A stretch of 64,000 nucleotides of DNA. It comes from Salinihabitans flavidus. GTDB taxonomy: Bacteria; Pseudomonadota; Alphaproteobacteria; Rhodobacterales; Rhodobacteraceae. Shown here piece by piece: positions 37,143-45,679 of this stretch. The notes beneath the pieces were generated by a model. The model had not been told where the DNA came from, ran no database searches, and worked only from the letters and a program-made list of their open reading frames with translations. A program made the position numbers and the translations under genes. Each line of letters opens with the position of its first letter. The stretch's first letter is position 1. The stretch lies in the NCBI RefSeq assembly GCF_900110425.1, contig NZ_FODS01000006.1:1-64000 (forward strand). The letters are read 5' to 3'.

Positions 37143-38456
37143 ATGTTACGGATCAAACGACTTGCGATTGCATCAACGCTTTTCTCGCTGGGCCTCGGCG
37201 CCGTGGGTCACGCCCAGAGCAAGGAAGTGCCAGCGGAATTTCCGCCCGCCTCTTATCAGGGCAAGCAGTATGTGGACAGCCGTGGCTGTGTCTATGTGCG
37301 CGCCGGGATCGACGGCAATGTGACATGGGTGCCGCGGGTGGCGCGGAGCCGGGAGGTTGTCTGCGGCTACAAGCCGACCTTCGCCGAGGCGGTGCGCAGC
37401 ACCGATTCCGCCGCGCGGCTTGGCCCGGAGGTGGAACGGATCGAACCGGACAGCCCGGCGGCTGCCACCGCGACAAGCCGCCCGAAACCCGAAACGGCGA
37501 CAAAGCCCCGCGCGGCCAGCAAACCGGCCGAGAGCCCCGAGAAGGTGGTGCGCCGCAAGGTGGCACCGAAACCTCAGAGCGCACCCGCGACCCCGGCACC
37601 CGCGCCCAAGGTCAAGCCGCGCCGGAGCGCCGATCAGCCCGAGCGCGAGGCGGGCGTGGAGTCGCGCTGCCGTGGCGCATCGGAGCTTTCGCAGCGGTAT
37701 ATCGGGTCGGACAAATACAACGTGCGCTGCGGTCCGCAGGCCGAGTTGCCCTATACCCCGGGCACCGGCAATCCCACCGCAGAGCCGCCGATCATCCGGA
37801 TCAATCGGGGCGGGCGCGATGACCACAGCAGCGCGGTGCGTCCTGGTCAACGGGTGGGGCCGGGCGACGTGGCGCCGGACCGGCGCGTGATTCCCGCCCA
37901 TCTTTATCAGAGGCGTCAACTGGCCCTGGCCACGCCCGAGCCGCCCGAAGGCTACCGCCGCGTGTGGGAAGAGGACGGGCGCTTCAATCCGCTTCGCGCG
38001 GAACAGAATTTCGCCGGGAAGGCCAGGATGGACCGGACGTGGACCCGCCGTGTGCCGCGCGAGCATATCGACCGGCGCACGGGTCAATCCTATACCGAAA
38101 CCGTCGTGACACGGGCCGCGCAGTCCCCCGCCAAGGCCCCGGTGGCGCAGGCCGCCCCGCGCCGCAAGGTGGCGGATGATACGGTATCCACCCGGTCGGC
38201 CCCGGCGCAAAAGGCGATCCGGCTTGCGGGGGGCGGCTTCGTGCAGGTGGCCACCTATGACGATGCCGACGCGGCGCAGGCGGCGGCGCAGAAGGTGAAA
38301 CGCCTTGGTCTGCCCGCGAAGATTGGCCGGTATCAGAAGGACGGGCGCACCCTGCGCATGGTGATCGCCGGACCCTTTGCGAAAGCCGATACGCGAGCGG
38401 CGGCGCTGCGGGAGGTGCGGCGGCGCGGCTTCTCCGGTGCGTTCATCCGCAACTAG
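37143..38456 (+). CDS. Secreted SPOR-domain protein
   Basis: A 437-residue protein with a signal peptide (1-24, ending GHAQ). A conserved N-terminal region with two cysteines (DSRGCVYVRA and EVVCGYKPTF) is followed by a long Pro/Lys/Arg-rich linker, and a C-terminal SPOR domain (residues 360-437: GGGFVQVATYDDADAAQAAA to GFSGAFIRN). SPOR domains bind denuded peptidoglycan at division sites, so a periplasmic cell-wall role is likely. It is a monocistronic gene 65 nt after upp. Confidence 0.8.
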   Translation: MLRIKRLAIASTLFSLGLGAVGHAQSKEVPAEFPPASYQGKQYVDSRGCVYVRAGIDGNVTWVPRVARSREVVCGYKPTFAEAVRSTDSAARLGPEVERIEPDSPAAATATSRPKPETATKPRAASKPAESPEKVVRRKVAPKPQSAPATPAPAPKVKPRRSADQPEREAGVESRCRGASELSQRYIGSDKYNVRCGPQAELPYTPGTGNPTAEPPIIRINRGGRDDHSSAVRPGQRVGPGDVAPDRRVIPAHLYQRRQLALATPEPPEGYRRVWEEDGRFNPLRAEQNFAGKARMDRTWTRRVPREHIDRRTGQSYTETVVTRAAQSPAKAPVAQAAPRRKVADDTVSTRSAPAQKAIRLAGGGFVQVATYDDADAAQAAAQKVKRLGLPAKIGRYQKDGRTLRMVIAGPFAKADTRAAALREVRRRGFSGAFIRN

Positions 38457-38564
38457 CGAGGCCCCAAGCGTCTCGGTCCCGGTTCCCGGATCGGGGCCTG
38501 AGACCTCGAACAGACACGCGCCGTTCATGACCCGGATCATGGGCGGCGCTTTCGTCTTGCGGTG

Positions 38565-39569
38565 TCAGCCGCCGCAGATCCCCTGAAGCGCGACCCAGTC
38601 GCCATCGCCCAGCACGGCGTCGGGCGTGGTCTCGAACGGGTCCGCCTCGATCAGCGGCAGCGTCGTCTCTCCGGTGATGTCCAGCGCATAGGCATAGGGG
38701 CTGGAGCGGAGCCGCTGCGCGGCAAAGCTTGCCAGAAGCGCCTCGTCGGAGATCTGTCTGTCCGGTGCGGTCAGCATGCGTTCGGCATAGCCCCGCAGCA
38801 CATCCGGCGGAATTGCCCCCGTCGTCAGAAGGCGAAAACTGGCCACCACGCCGGCCTGCGACAGAAGCCTGTGCAGCGGATCTCCCGCCTGCATCGTTTC
38901 GGCGACGATATAGCCGGCGATCACATCGGGATCGGCGTAATCCTCGACCAGCGCGCGGTTCACAAGCACAGTGCCCCCCGGAAGGGTAACGGCATCGCGC
39001 ACCCCGTCGCGCACCACGAGGACGCGAGGCACGTCGAGCCGGGCCGCCAGCCGTTTCAGCGCCCTGTCGGCCTGCGGCTCCGAGCAGGGGGGGCCGGTGA
39101 AGCGCGTGGTCTGTTCGAGCAGTTCGTTGCCGAGAGCGGTGCGTTTGGCGGGCGGCACCACCTCGACCGTATGGGTCAGAAGCGCACCGGGCAGCCAGAA
39201 GACCGCCAGCGCAGCCAGCGCCGTCAGCGTTGCCAGTAGCGACACGAGCCGCAGCCGACCGGGCCGCGCCTGCCCCCGGGTCACGGCCGTGCGCAGGGTC
39301 TCGATCGCGGCGAGCATGTCGGTCTCGTCCCCGGCCAGTTCGAGCGTCTCGCCGGGATTGCCATCGGGGTAGAACAAAGCGGGCAGTTCGTCCGGGTTGG
39401 CCCGCTGCACCGCCGGGATCGACCAATGCGCAAGGGGCCGGTCGGCCATGTCGGTGATGATCAGCGTCGAATCCCCGATTGACACGATCACGTCGCGCCG
39501 CTGTTCCTCGGGCGAGGAACGCCAGAGACCCGCAGCCTCCAGCCGGGCGTATTTTGTCAAAGCCGTCAT
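38565..39569 (-). CDS. Membrane protein with a degenerate M48-like peptidase domain
   Basis: A 334-residue protein. Residues 1-105 are cytoplasmic and acidic, 110-135 form one membrane segment, and the rest is extracytoplasmic. LPGGTVLVNRALVEDYADPD and onwards matches the strand and helix before the M48 zinc motif, but the HExxH position reads VAETM, so zinc binding is lost. SDEALLASFAAQ further on resembles the third-ligand helix. It is likely a non-catalytic homologue; the partner is unknown. The start is at 39569, at the first convincing coding methionine. Confidence 0.55.
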   Translation of the reverse strand: MTALTKYARLEAAGLWRSSPEEQRRDVIVSIGDSTLIITDMADRPLAHWSIPAVQRANPDELPALFYPDGNPGETLELAGDETDMLAAIETLRTAVTRGQARPGRLRLVSLLATLTALAALAVFWLPGALLTHTVEVVPPAKRTALGNELLEQTTRFTGPPCSEPQADRALKRLAARLDVPRVLVVRDGVRDAVTLPGGTVLVNRALVEDYADPDVIAGYIVAETMQAGDPLHRLLSQAGVVASFRLLTTGAIPPDVLRGYAERMLTAPDRQISDEALLASFAAQRLRSSPYAYALDITGETTLPLIEADPFETTPDAVLGDGDWVALQGICGG

Positions 39570-39713
39570 GGAACGGGGTCTGCCCTGCCTCTTGATTGCG
39601 AAACACGATAGCACGCCGCAACGAGCGGCGGCAATGTGGGACGGGCCCCGCCGGTCCGGGGCGGGCGGCGGGAGCAATCTCGTGATCCCGGGCAGGGGCG
39701 CGGGACTGGCGGC

Positions 39714-40928
39714 TCAGGTATCGGGCGCCTCTGCGCGGGTGGCGGTCAGGGTCACATCGACGTTCACAGCGAAGCCGAGGGTCTTTTCATCGGAAACACC
39801 CTCGCCGACACCGAAATCGCGGCGGTTGAGGCGGGCAGCGCCTTCCATTGTCGCGGTGTCGCCGTCGATTTTCAGGGTGAAGGGCAGTGTGACGGGCACC
39901 GTCTCCCCCTTCAGGGCAAGCGTGCCGTCGGCGACGTAGGCGTCGCCATCGGCGACAATATCGGCGGTGAAACGTGCGGTCGGATGCTCTTGCGCGGCGA
40001 GAAAATCGCCTCCGAGCGCCTGATCGGTGACCGAGCCGAGGGTCAGAGAGGGGATGGAGACCGTCACCTCCACCGCGCCGTGGCGTCCATCGGGGGCGGC
40101 CTCGTCGAAGGTGATGTCGGCGGTCCAGTCGGCAAAGCGCCCCGTCACCTCGGAGCCCATCTGCCGCACGGTGATCGCGAGGGTGCCGTTCTGCACCTGC
40201 CAGTCCGACTCCGCCAGCTCAAGCTGCGGGGCGGTGGGGCGGGCGGTGTCGTCGTGCGCGAAGGCGCCCAGCCCGCTACCGATGCCGATGGCCGCGCCCC
40301 AGAGCAGCAGCGCGGCAAGCACGGGGGCGGGGCCGTGGCGTTGCGGGCCGGGGTCGGGGGCGCGACTCTTGCCCGGCAGCATCCGTTGCAGTGTCTGATC
40401 GCGGTCGACCGCCGCGTGTTTCAGCGCGCCGGCCACATGCAGGGTGAGCGCGGCGATCAGACCCCAGACGAAAACCTGGTGCAGCCCGGCAGCCGTCGCG
40501 GCGACGCCTTCGGATTGCGGCACGAAGGGCAGGGTTTGCCCGAAGGGCCACCAGATCGGCGCGAAGCCCGTGGTGGCGGCGTGGTGGACCCAGCCGCTCA
40601 GCGGGGCGAGGACGAGCGCGGCGTAGAGCATCCAGTGGATCGTTTCGGCCAGCAGCGCCTCGGCCCGGTTTTTGGCGTTGAGCAGGCCGGGGCGCGGCTG
40701 CGTCAGGGCCCAGACGATGCGCAGGAGCGCGACGAAGAAGAGGGTCACGCCCAGCGTCTTGTGCAACGAGAAAAGCCCTGCCTTGCGCGCAAGTTCCTCG
40801 CCCGTGTCGAAGGGCGCCGCGTTGGCGATGAGGCCCAGCGGAATCAGCGTCACGATGAGCAGCGCGGTGAGCCAGTGAAACCCCTTGGTGACACTGCCGT
40901 AGCGGGCGTTCGAATTGCTCAGGGGCAT
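39714..40928 (-). CDS. Cytochrome b561-YceI fusion protein
   Basis: A 404-residue two-part protein. Residues 1-190 are a four-helix di-heme cytochrome b561 (GFHWLTALLIV, FSLHKTLGVTL, IHWMLYAALVLAPLSGWVHH, GLHQVFVWGLI with conserved histidines). Residues 200-230 hold one more membrane segment and the remainder is a periplasmic YceI domain (SDWQVQNGTLAI to VDVTLTAT), which binds isoprenoid lipids such as quinones. The fusion links heme electron transfer with quinone binding. The function is not known. It is divergent from fabD. Confidence 0.8.
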   Translation of the reverse strand: MPLSNSNARYGSVTKGFHWLTALLIVTLIPLGLIANAAPFDTGEELARKAGLFSLHKTLGVTLFFVALLRIVWALTQPRPGLLNAKNRAEALLAETIHWMLYAALVLAPLSGWVHHAATTGFAPIWWPFGQTLPFVPQSEGVAATAAGLHQVFVWGLIAALTLHVAGALKHAAVDRDQTLQRMLPGKSRAPDPGPQRHGPAPVLAALLLWGAAIGIGSGLGAFAHDDTARPTAPQLELAESDWQVQNGTLAITVRQMGSEVTGRFADWTADITFDEAAPDGRHGAVEVTVSIPSLTLGSVTDQALGGDFLAAQEHPTARFTADIVADGDAYVADGTLALKGETVPVTLPFTLKIDGDTATMEGAARLNRRDFGVGEGVSDEKTLGFAVNVDVTLTATRAEAPDT

Positions 40929-41089
40929 GGCGGTCTCCTGTGACGCATGGCTGCTCCGGAGATATACGGCGGGGCGGGACGGACAACGCGCCCGCGCGCA
41001 CAGGGGCCGTGCGGAAGCGCGCAAGGGACATTGCGCCGGGGGCCGTGGCGCGGTATTGCGGCGCCATACCGACGCAAGGGGACGATCAG

Positions 41090-42031
41090 ATGAGCCGAGC
41101 ATTCGTATTTCCGGGACAGGGCGCGCAGACCATCGGGATGGGGCAGGCGCTGGCCGAGGCCTATCCGGCCGCGAAGGCGGTCTTCGACGAGGTGGACGAG
41201 GCGCTTGGCGAGCCGCTCAGCGCGCTGATCTGGGAGGGCGATCAGGAGACGCTGACGCTCACGCAGAACGCGCAGCCGGCGCTCATGGCGACATCGCTGG
41301 CGGCAATGCGGGCGCTGGAGGCCGAGGGTGTGACGATCGGCGCGGCGTCCTGTGTGGCCGGTCATTCACTGGGCGAATACTCTGCGCTGGCGGCGGCGGG
41401 GTCGCTGAGCGTGGCGGATGCGGCGCGGCTCTTGCGCACGCGTGGGCAGGCGATGCAATCGGCGGTGCCGGTGGGCGAGGGCGCGATGGCGGCGCTTCTG
41501 GGGCTGGATTTCGCCGCGGTGCAGGCCGTGGCCAAAGAGGCCGCGCAGGGCGAGGTTTGCCAGGCCGCCAATGACAACGATCCGGCACAGGTTGTCGTCT
41601 CGGGACACCGCGCGGCGGTGGAGCGCGCGATGGAGATCGCCAAGGGCCGGGGCGCCAAGCGGGCGGTGATGCTTCCGGTAAGCGCGCCGTTCCACTGCAC
41701 GCTGATGCAGCCAGCCGCCGAGGTCATGCGCGACGCGCTGGCGCAGGTCGAGATCGCGCCGCCGGCGGTGCCGCTGGTGGCCAATGTGCTGTCCGAGGCG
41801 GTGAGCGATCCCGACCGCATCCGCGCGCTTCTGGTGGAGCAGGTGACGGGCGCGGTGCGCTGGCGGGAATCGGTTCTGTGGATGTCCGGGCAGGGGGTTG
41901 TCGAGGCGTGGGAGATCGGCGCGGGCAAGGCCCTGTCGGGGATGATCCGGCGCATCGACCGCGGCATGGCTTGCCGCGCGGTGGGCACGCCCGAGGATGT
42001 CGCGGCGGCGGCCTCCGCGTTTCACGGCTAG
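41090..42031 (+). CDS. fabD: Malonyl-CoA:ACP transacylase FabD
   Basis: A 313-residue enzyme that loads malonyl onto ACP. FPGQGAQ at residues 7-13 and the nucleophile S93 in GHSLGEYSAL are canonical, and PVSAPFHCTLM near 199 holds the catalytic His. The ATG at 41090 follows GACGATCAG; the frame is open upstream but the extra sequence is not protein-like. It leads the fab cluster, with fabG 84 nt downstream. Confidence 0.95.
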   Translation: MSRAFVFPGQGAQTIGMGQALAEAYPAAKAVFDEVDEALGEPLSALIWEGDQETLTLTQNAQPALMATSLAAMRALEAEGVTIGAASCVAGHSLGEYSALAAAGSLSVADAARLLRTRGQAMQSAVPVGEGAMAALLGLDFAAVQAVAKEAAQGEVCQAANDNDPAQVVVSGHRAAVERAMEIAKGRGAKRAVMLPVSAPFHCTLMQPAAEVMRDALAQVEIAPPAVPLVANVLSEAVSDPDRIRALLVEQVTGAVRWRESVLWMSGQGVVEAWEIGAGKALSGMIRRIDRGMACRAVGTPEDVAAAASAFHG

Positions 42032-42115
42032 GGGCCGGTCGCGGGACGAGACTTCGAATGACCCGCGCGGCGCATCTTTCAGGGCGCGCGCGGGATGGAT
42101 AAAGGGATGAGATGA

Positions 42116-42853
42116 ATGTTTGATCTGACAGGAAAAAACGCACTGATCACCGGCGCGTCGGGCGGGATCGGCGGGGCGATTGCCACGGCGCTGCATGGCG
42201 CGGGGGCGCAGGTCGCGCTTTCGGGCACGCGGGTCGAGCCGCTGGAGGCGCTGGCGCGGGACCTGGGAGAGCGCGCGCATGTGCTGCCGTGCGATCTGAG
42301 CGACGCGGAGGCGGTGGACGCGCTTCCCAAACAGGCGGCGGAGGCGATGGGATCGCTCGATATTCTGGTCAACAATGCCGGGATCACCCGCGATCAGATA
42401 TTCATGCGCATGTCCGACGAGGAATGGCAGAGCGTTCTCGATGTGAACCTGACGAGCGCGATGCGGTTGTGCCGGGGCGTGATGCGCCCGATGATGAAGG
42501 CGCGCTGGGGCCGGATCGTCAACATCAGCTCCATCGTGGGGGCGACGGGCAATGCCGGGCAAGCCAACTACGCCGCCGCCAAGGCCGGGCTTGTGGGGTT
42601 GACGAAATCCATCGCCTATGAGGTCGCAAGCCGCAACATCACCGTCAACGCGGTGGCGCCGGGGTTCATCGCGACGGCGATGACCGACAAGCTCAGCGAC
42701 GATCAGAAGGGCAAGATCAATGCGCAGATACCCGCCGCGCGCATGGGCCAGCCCGAGGAGATCGCGGCGGCGGTTCTTTATCTTGCCAGCCCCGAAGCCG
42801 CCTATGTCACCGGATCGACCTTGCATGTGAACGGCGGGATGGCCATGCTGTGA
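42116..42853 (+). CDS. fabG: 3-oxoacyl-[ACP] reductase FabG
   Basis: A 245-residue short-chain dehydrogenase that reduces 3-oxoacyl-ACP with NADPH. TGASGGIGG at 12-20 is the cofactor loop, NNAG at 86-89, and the catalytic set S138/S139, Y152 and K156 (NYAAAKAG). The length is typical. GGGATGAG precedes the start. Confidence 0.95.
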   Translation: MFDLTGKNALITGASGGIGGAIATALHGAGAQVALSGTRVEPLEALARDLGERAHVLPCDLSDAEAVDALPKQAAEAMGSLDILVNNAGITRDQIFMRMSDEEWQSVLDVNLTSAMRLCRGVMRPMMKARWGRIVNISSIVGATGNAGQANYAAAKAGLVGLTKSIAYEVASRNITVNAVAPGFIATAMTDKLSDDQKGKINAQIPAARMGQPEEIAAAVLYLASPEAAYVTGSTLHVNGGMAML

Positions 42854-42891
42854 GCCGAGACCGCGTGCATAGCGCGGGCGTGCGAAAGCGT

Positions 42892-42919
42892 TTGCCTTGC
42901 GAAAGGGATATGCTATAGG
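42892..42919 (+). promoter_or_regulatory. Candidate acpP promoter
   Basis: TTGCCT (42892-42897), 16-base spacer, TATAGG (42914-42919). The leader to acpP would be about 145 nt, which is long. It lies just after fabG and could provide the high acpP expression that cells need. Confidence 0.45.
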
Positions 42920-43072
42920 CGGCGAAGATTTCCGGGGGTGCCTGCGGGTGCGCCCACGGCTTCGTTTGACGAGGCCACAACCGCCCGCATGGGGCACAAC
43001 CTAAACCCGGCGCGCTTGCACGGGGAACACCAGGGCCCGGACAACAAGGCCCGCGATGAATGAGGAACTGAT

Positions 43073-43306
43073 ATGAGCGACGTCGCAGACCGCGTGAAAA
43101 AGATCGTAGTGGACCACCTCGGCGTGGAAGAGGACAAGGTGACGGACAACGCGTCCTTCATCGACGATCTGGGCGCCGACAGCCTTGACACCGTGGAACT
43201 GGTGATGGCTTTCGAGGAAGAGTTCGGCATCGAGATTCCCGATGACGCCGCCGAGACCATCCAGACCTTCGGAGATGCCGTGAAGTTCATCACGGACGCC
43301 TCCTGA
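43073..43306 (+). CDS. acpP: Acyl carrier protein AcpP
   Basis: A 77-residue acidic protein, the soluble carrier of acyl groups in fatty-acid synthesis. The phosphopantetheine serine is S37 in [20 protein letters not shown] precedes the ATG. A strong terminator follows 33 nt after the stop, so acpP is likely transcribed on its own as well as with fabG. Confidence 0.97.
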   Translation: MSDVADRVKKIVVDHLGVEEDKVTDNASFIDDLGADSLDTVELVMAFEEEFGIEIPDDAAETIQTFGDAVKFITDAS

Positions 43307-43338
43307 GATCACGTCGGCGTGCGCGCCGGATGACAGGC

Positions 43339-43366
43339 CCCCGCCCGGCAACGGGCGGGGTTTTTT
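43339..43366 (+). terminator. Intrinsic terminator after acpP
   Basis: Perfect stem CCCCGCCCG (43339-43347) and CGGGCGGGG (43352-43360), GCAA loop, six T (43361-43366). Confidence 0.92.
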
Positions 43367-43520
43367 CGTTGCACGGGGCGCCTGTTTCCGTGCGGTGCCC
43401 CGGAGTGGCGCGAACTGACCCGAATACGCCGATTTGGTGATATCGCGGAGATGCGATAGACTTCATCCTGTTGCAACGCTCCGACTCTGCTGTCGGGCAA
43501 CACCGTTTCGGGAGAGGCCC

Positions 43521-44264
43521 ATGATCATTTATCCCACCCTAGAACTGATGGGCGGCAAATGTGTTTCGCTCATGCGCGGGCGGCTGGAAGAGCCGACGAT
43601 CTGGCATGTCGATCCGGTGGAGACCGCGCGCGGATTCGCGCGGGCGGGGGCAAGCTGGATGCATGTGACCGACATCGACGCGCTGGCCGGGACGGGCGAG
43701 AATGCGGAGCTGATCGAGCAGATCATCCGCGCGGTGGGAATCCCCGTGCAGCTTGGCGGCGGCTTCCGCTCACGCGAGCGGGTGACGCACTGGATCGACA
43801 AGGGCGCGGGGCGCGTGGTGATCGGCACGATGGGGGTGCAGGATCCCGACAAGGTTCGCGAAATCGCCAAGTATCATCCCGACCAGATCGTGCTTTCAGT
43901 CGACATCTTTCAGGGGCACGTCATGACGCACGGCTGGCGCGAGGCGAGCGCGATCGAGCCGGTGACCTATCTGCAAGCCTTCGACAAGTCACCGCTTGCG
44001 GGCGTGATCGTGACCGACATCGACGCCGATATCGAGGATCAGGAGGGCCAGCTTGGCGTGATCACGAAGCTGGCCTCCGAGACCCGTCATCCGGTGATCG
44101 CGCGCGGCACGGTGCGGGGCACCGACGATGTGGCGCGACTCAGGTATGTTTACAACATCAGCGGCACGCTTATCGGGCGGGCGCTGCTGGCCAAGGATGT
44201 CGACCTGTCGGAGGCGCTGGCGGTCGCGCAGCCCTCGGTCGAGCCCGTGGCCGGATTCCAGTAA
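43521..44264 (+). CDS. HisA/HisF-like TIM-barrel protein
   Basis: A 247-residue (beta-alpha)8 protein of the HisA family. The phosphate-binding glycines (QLGGGFRSRE near 80, GRALLAK near 225) are present. At the first catalytic position HisA has Asp in the N-terminal LDLIDGK, whereas this protein has Glu (LELMGGK). The second acid is retained in VDIFQGHVMTHGW. Its place between acpP and fabF, away from his genes, argues for a role other than ProFAR isomerase. The frame is open upstream, but MIIYPTLELM is the family start. Confidence 0.75.
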   Translation: MIIYPTLELMGGKCVSLMRGRLEEPTIWHVDPVETARGFARAGASWMHVTDIDALAGTGENAELIEQIIRAVGIPVQLGGGFRSRERVTHWIDKGAGRVVIGTMGVQDPDKVREIAKYHPDQIVLSVDIFQGHVMTHGWREASAIEPVTYLQAFDKSPLAGVIVTDIDADIEDQEGQLGVITKLASETRHPVIARGTVRGTDDVARLRYVYNISGTLIGRALLAKDVDLSEALAVAQPSVEPVAGFQ

Positions 44265-44419
44265 TTCGCCTGCCCGGACAGGTCGTCATTTCCGCGGATC
44301 CATCCGATCAAGAGCATTTTTCCGCCGGCTTTCATTCACGCCGCGCCGCCGCTTGGACTTGCCGACCGGGCCCATGCCGGGGTATGAGCGGGACAAAGTT
44401 CTGAGGAAGGGGCAGCAAT

Positions 44420-45679
44420 ATGCGTCGTGTCGTTGTAACCGGGCTGGGAATGGTCACTCCGCTGGCCTGCGGGGTCGAGGAAAGCTGGTCGCGCATCCTT
44501 GACGGGCAATCCGGGGCCGGACCGATCACCCGGTTCGATGCCAGCCGCGTGGTGACGAAATACGCCTGCGAAGTGCCGCTTGGCGATGGCAGCGACGGCA
44601 CGTTCAACGCCGATGACTGGATGGAGCCGAAGGAGCGCCGCAAGGTGGATGACTTCATCCTCTTCGGAATCGCGGCGGCCGAGCAGGCGGTGCGCGATTC
44701 GGGCTGGATGCCGACCGGCAAGGAAGACCTCGAGCGCACGGGCGTGATGATCGGCTCCGGTATTGGCGGGCTGAATTCCATCGCCAACACCGCGATCATG
44801 ATGAACGAGCGCGGCCCGCGCCGTATCTCGCCATTCTTCGTGCCCGGCGCGTTGATCAATCTGATCTCGGGGCAGGTGTCGATCCGCTATGGCTTCCGGG
44901 GGCCGAACCACGCCGTGGTGACGGCCTGTTCCACCGGCGCCCATGCCATCGGCGATGCCGCGCGGCTGATCATGCTGGGCGATGCCGAGGTGATGGTCGC
45001 CGGCGGCGCCGAAGCGACGATCTGCGAGATCGGGATTGGCGGGTTCAACGCCTGCAAGGCGCTTTCGACCAAGCGCGCGGACGATCCCAAGGGCGCCAGC
45101 CGCCCCTATGACGCCGACCGCGACGGATTCGTGATGGGCGAGGGTGCGGGCATTGTCGTGCTGGAGGAATACGAGCACGCCAAGGCGCGCGGCGCGAAAA
45201 TCTATGCTGAGGTTTGCGGCTATGGCATGTCGGGCGACGCCTATCATATCACCGCGCCGAGCGAGGATGGAGAGGGCGCCGAACGGTCGATGCGGGCGGC
45301 GCTGAAGTCGGCGCGGCTTGAGCCGGGCGAGATCGACTATATCAACGCGCATGGCACATCGACCATGGCCGATGTGATCGAGCTTGCGGCGGTGGAGCGG
45401 GTGATGGGCAACGCGGCCGGCAAGGTCACCATGTCCTCGACCAAATCGGCCACCGGGCATCTGCTGGGCGCGGCGGGGGCGATCGAGGCGATCTTTTCCA
45501 TCCTCGCGATCCGCGATCAGGTGGCACCGCCGACCCTCAACCTTGACAATCCGGCGGTGGAAACGCCCGTGGATCTGGCCGCCCATGAAAAGCGCGAGCG
45601 CGAAATCAGCTATGCGCTGTCCAATTCCTTCGGGTTCGGTGGCACCAACGCGAGCGTGATTTTCGGAAAGGTCTCGTAG
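44420..45679 (+). CDS. fabF: 3-oxoacyl-[ACP] synthase II FabF
   Basis: A 419-residue condensing enzyme that extends acyl-ACP with malonyl-ACP. The nucleophile is C170 in VTACSTGAHA, with His in NAHGTSTM and SATGHLLGAAG. GAGGAAGGGGCAGC precedes the ATG. mltG begins on the base after its stop, so the two are translationally linked. Confidence 0.96.
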   Translation: MRRVVVTGLGMVTPLACGVEESWSRILDGQSGAGPITRFDASRVVTKYACEVPLGDGSDGTFNADDWMEPKERRKVDDFILFGIAAAEQAVRDSGWMPTGKEDLERTGVMIGSGIGGLNSIANTAIMMNERGPRRISPFFVPGALINLISGQVSIRYGFRGPNHAVVTACSTGAHAIGDAARLIMLGDAEVMVAGGAEATICEIGIGGFNACKALSTKRADDPKGASRPYDADRDGFVMGEGAGIVVLEEYEHAKARGAKIYAEVCGYGMSGDAYHITAPSEDGEGAERSMRAALKSARLEPGEIDYINAHGTSTMADVIELAAVERVMGNAAGKVTMSSTKSATGHLLGAAGAIEAIFSILAIRDQVAPPTLNLDNPAVETPVDLAAHEKREREISYALSNSFGFGGTNASVIFGKVS

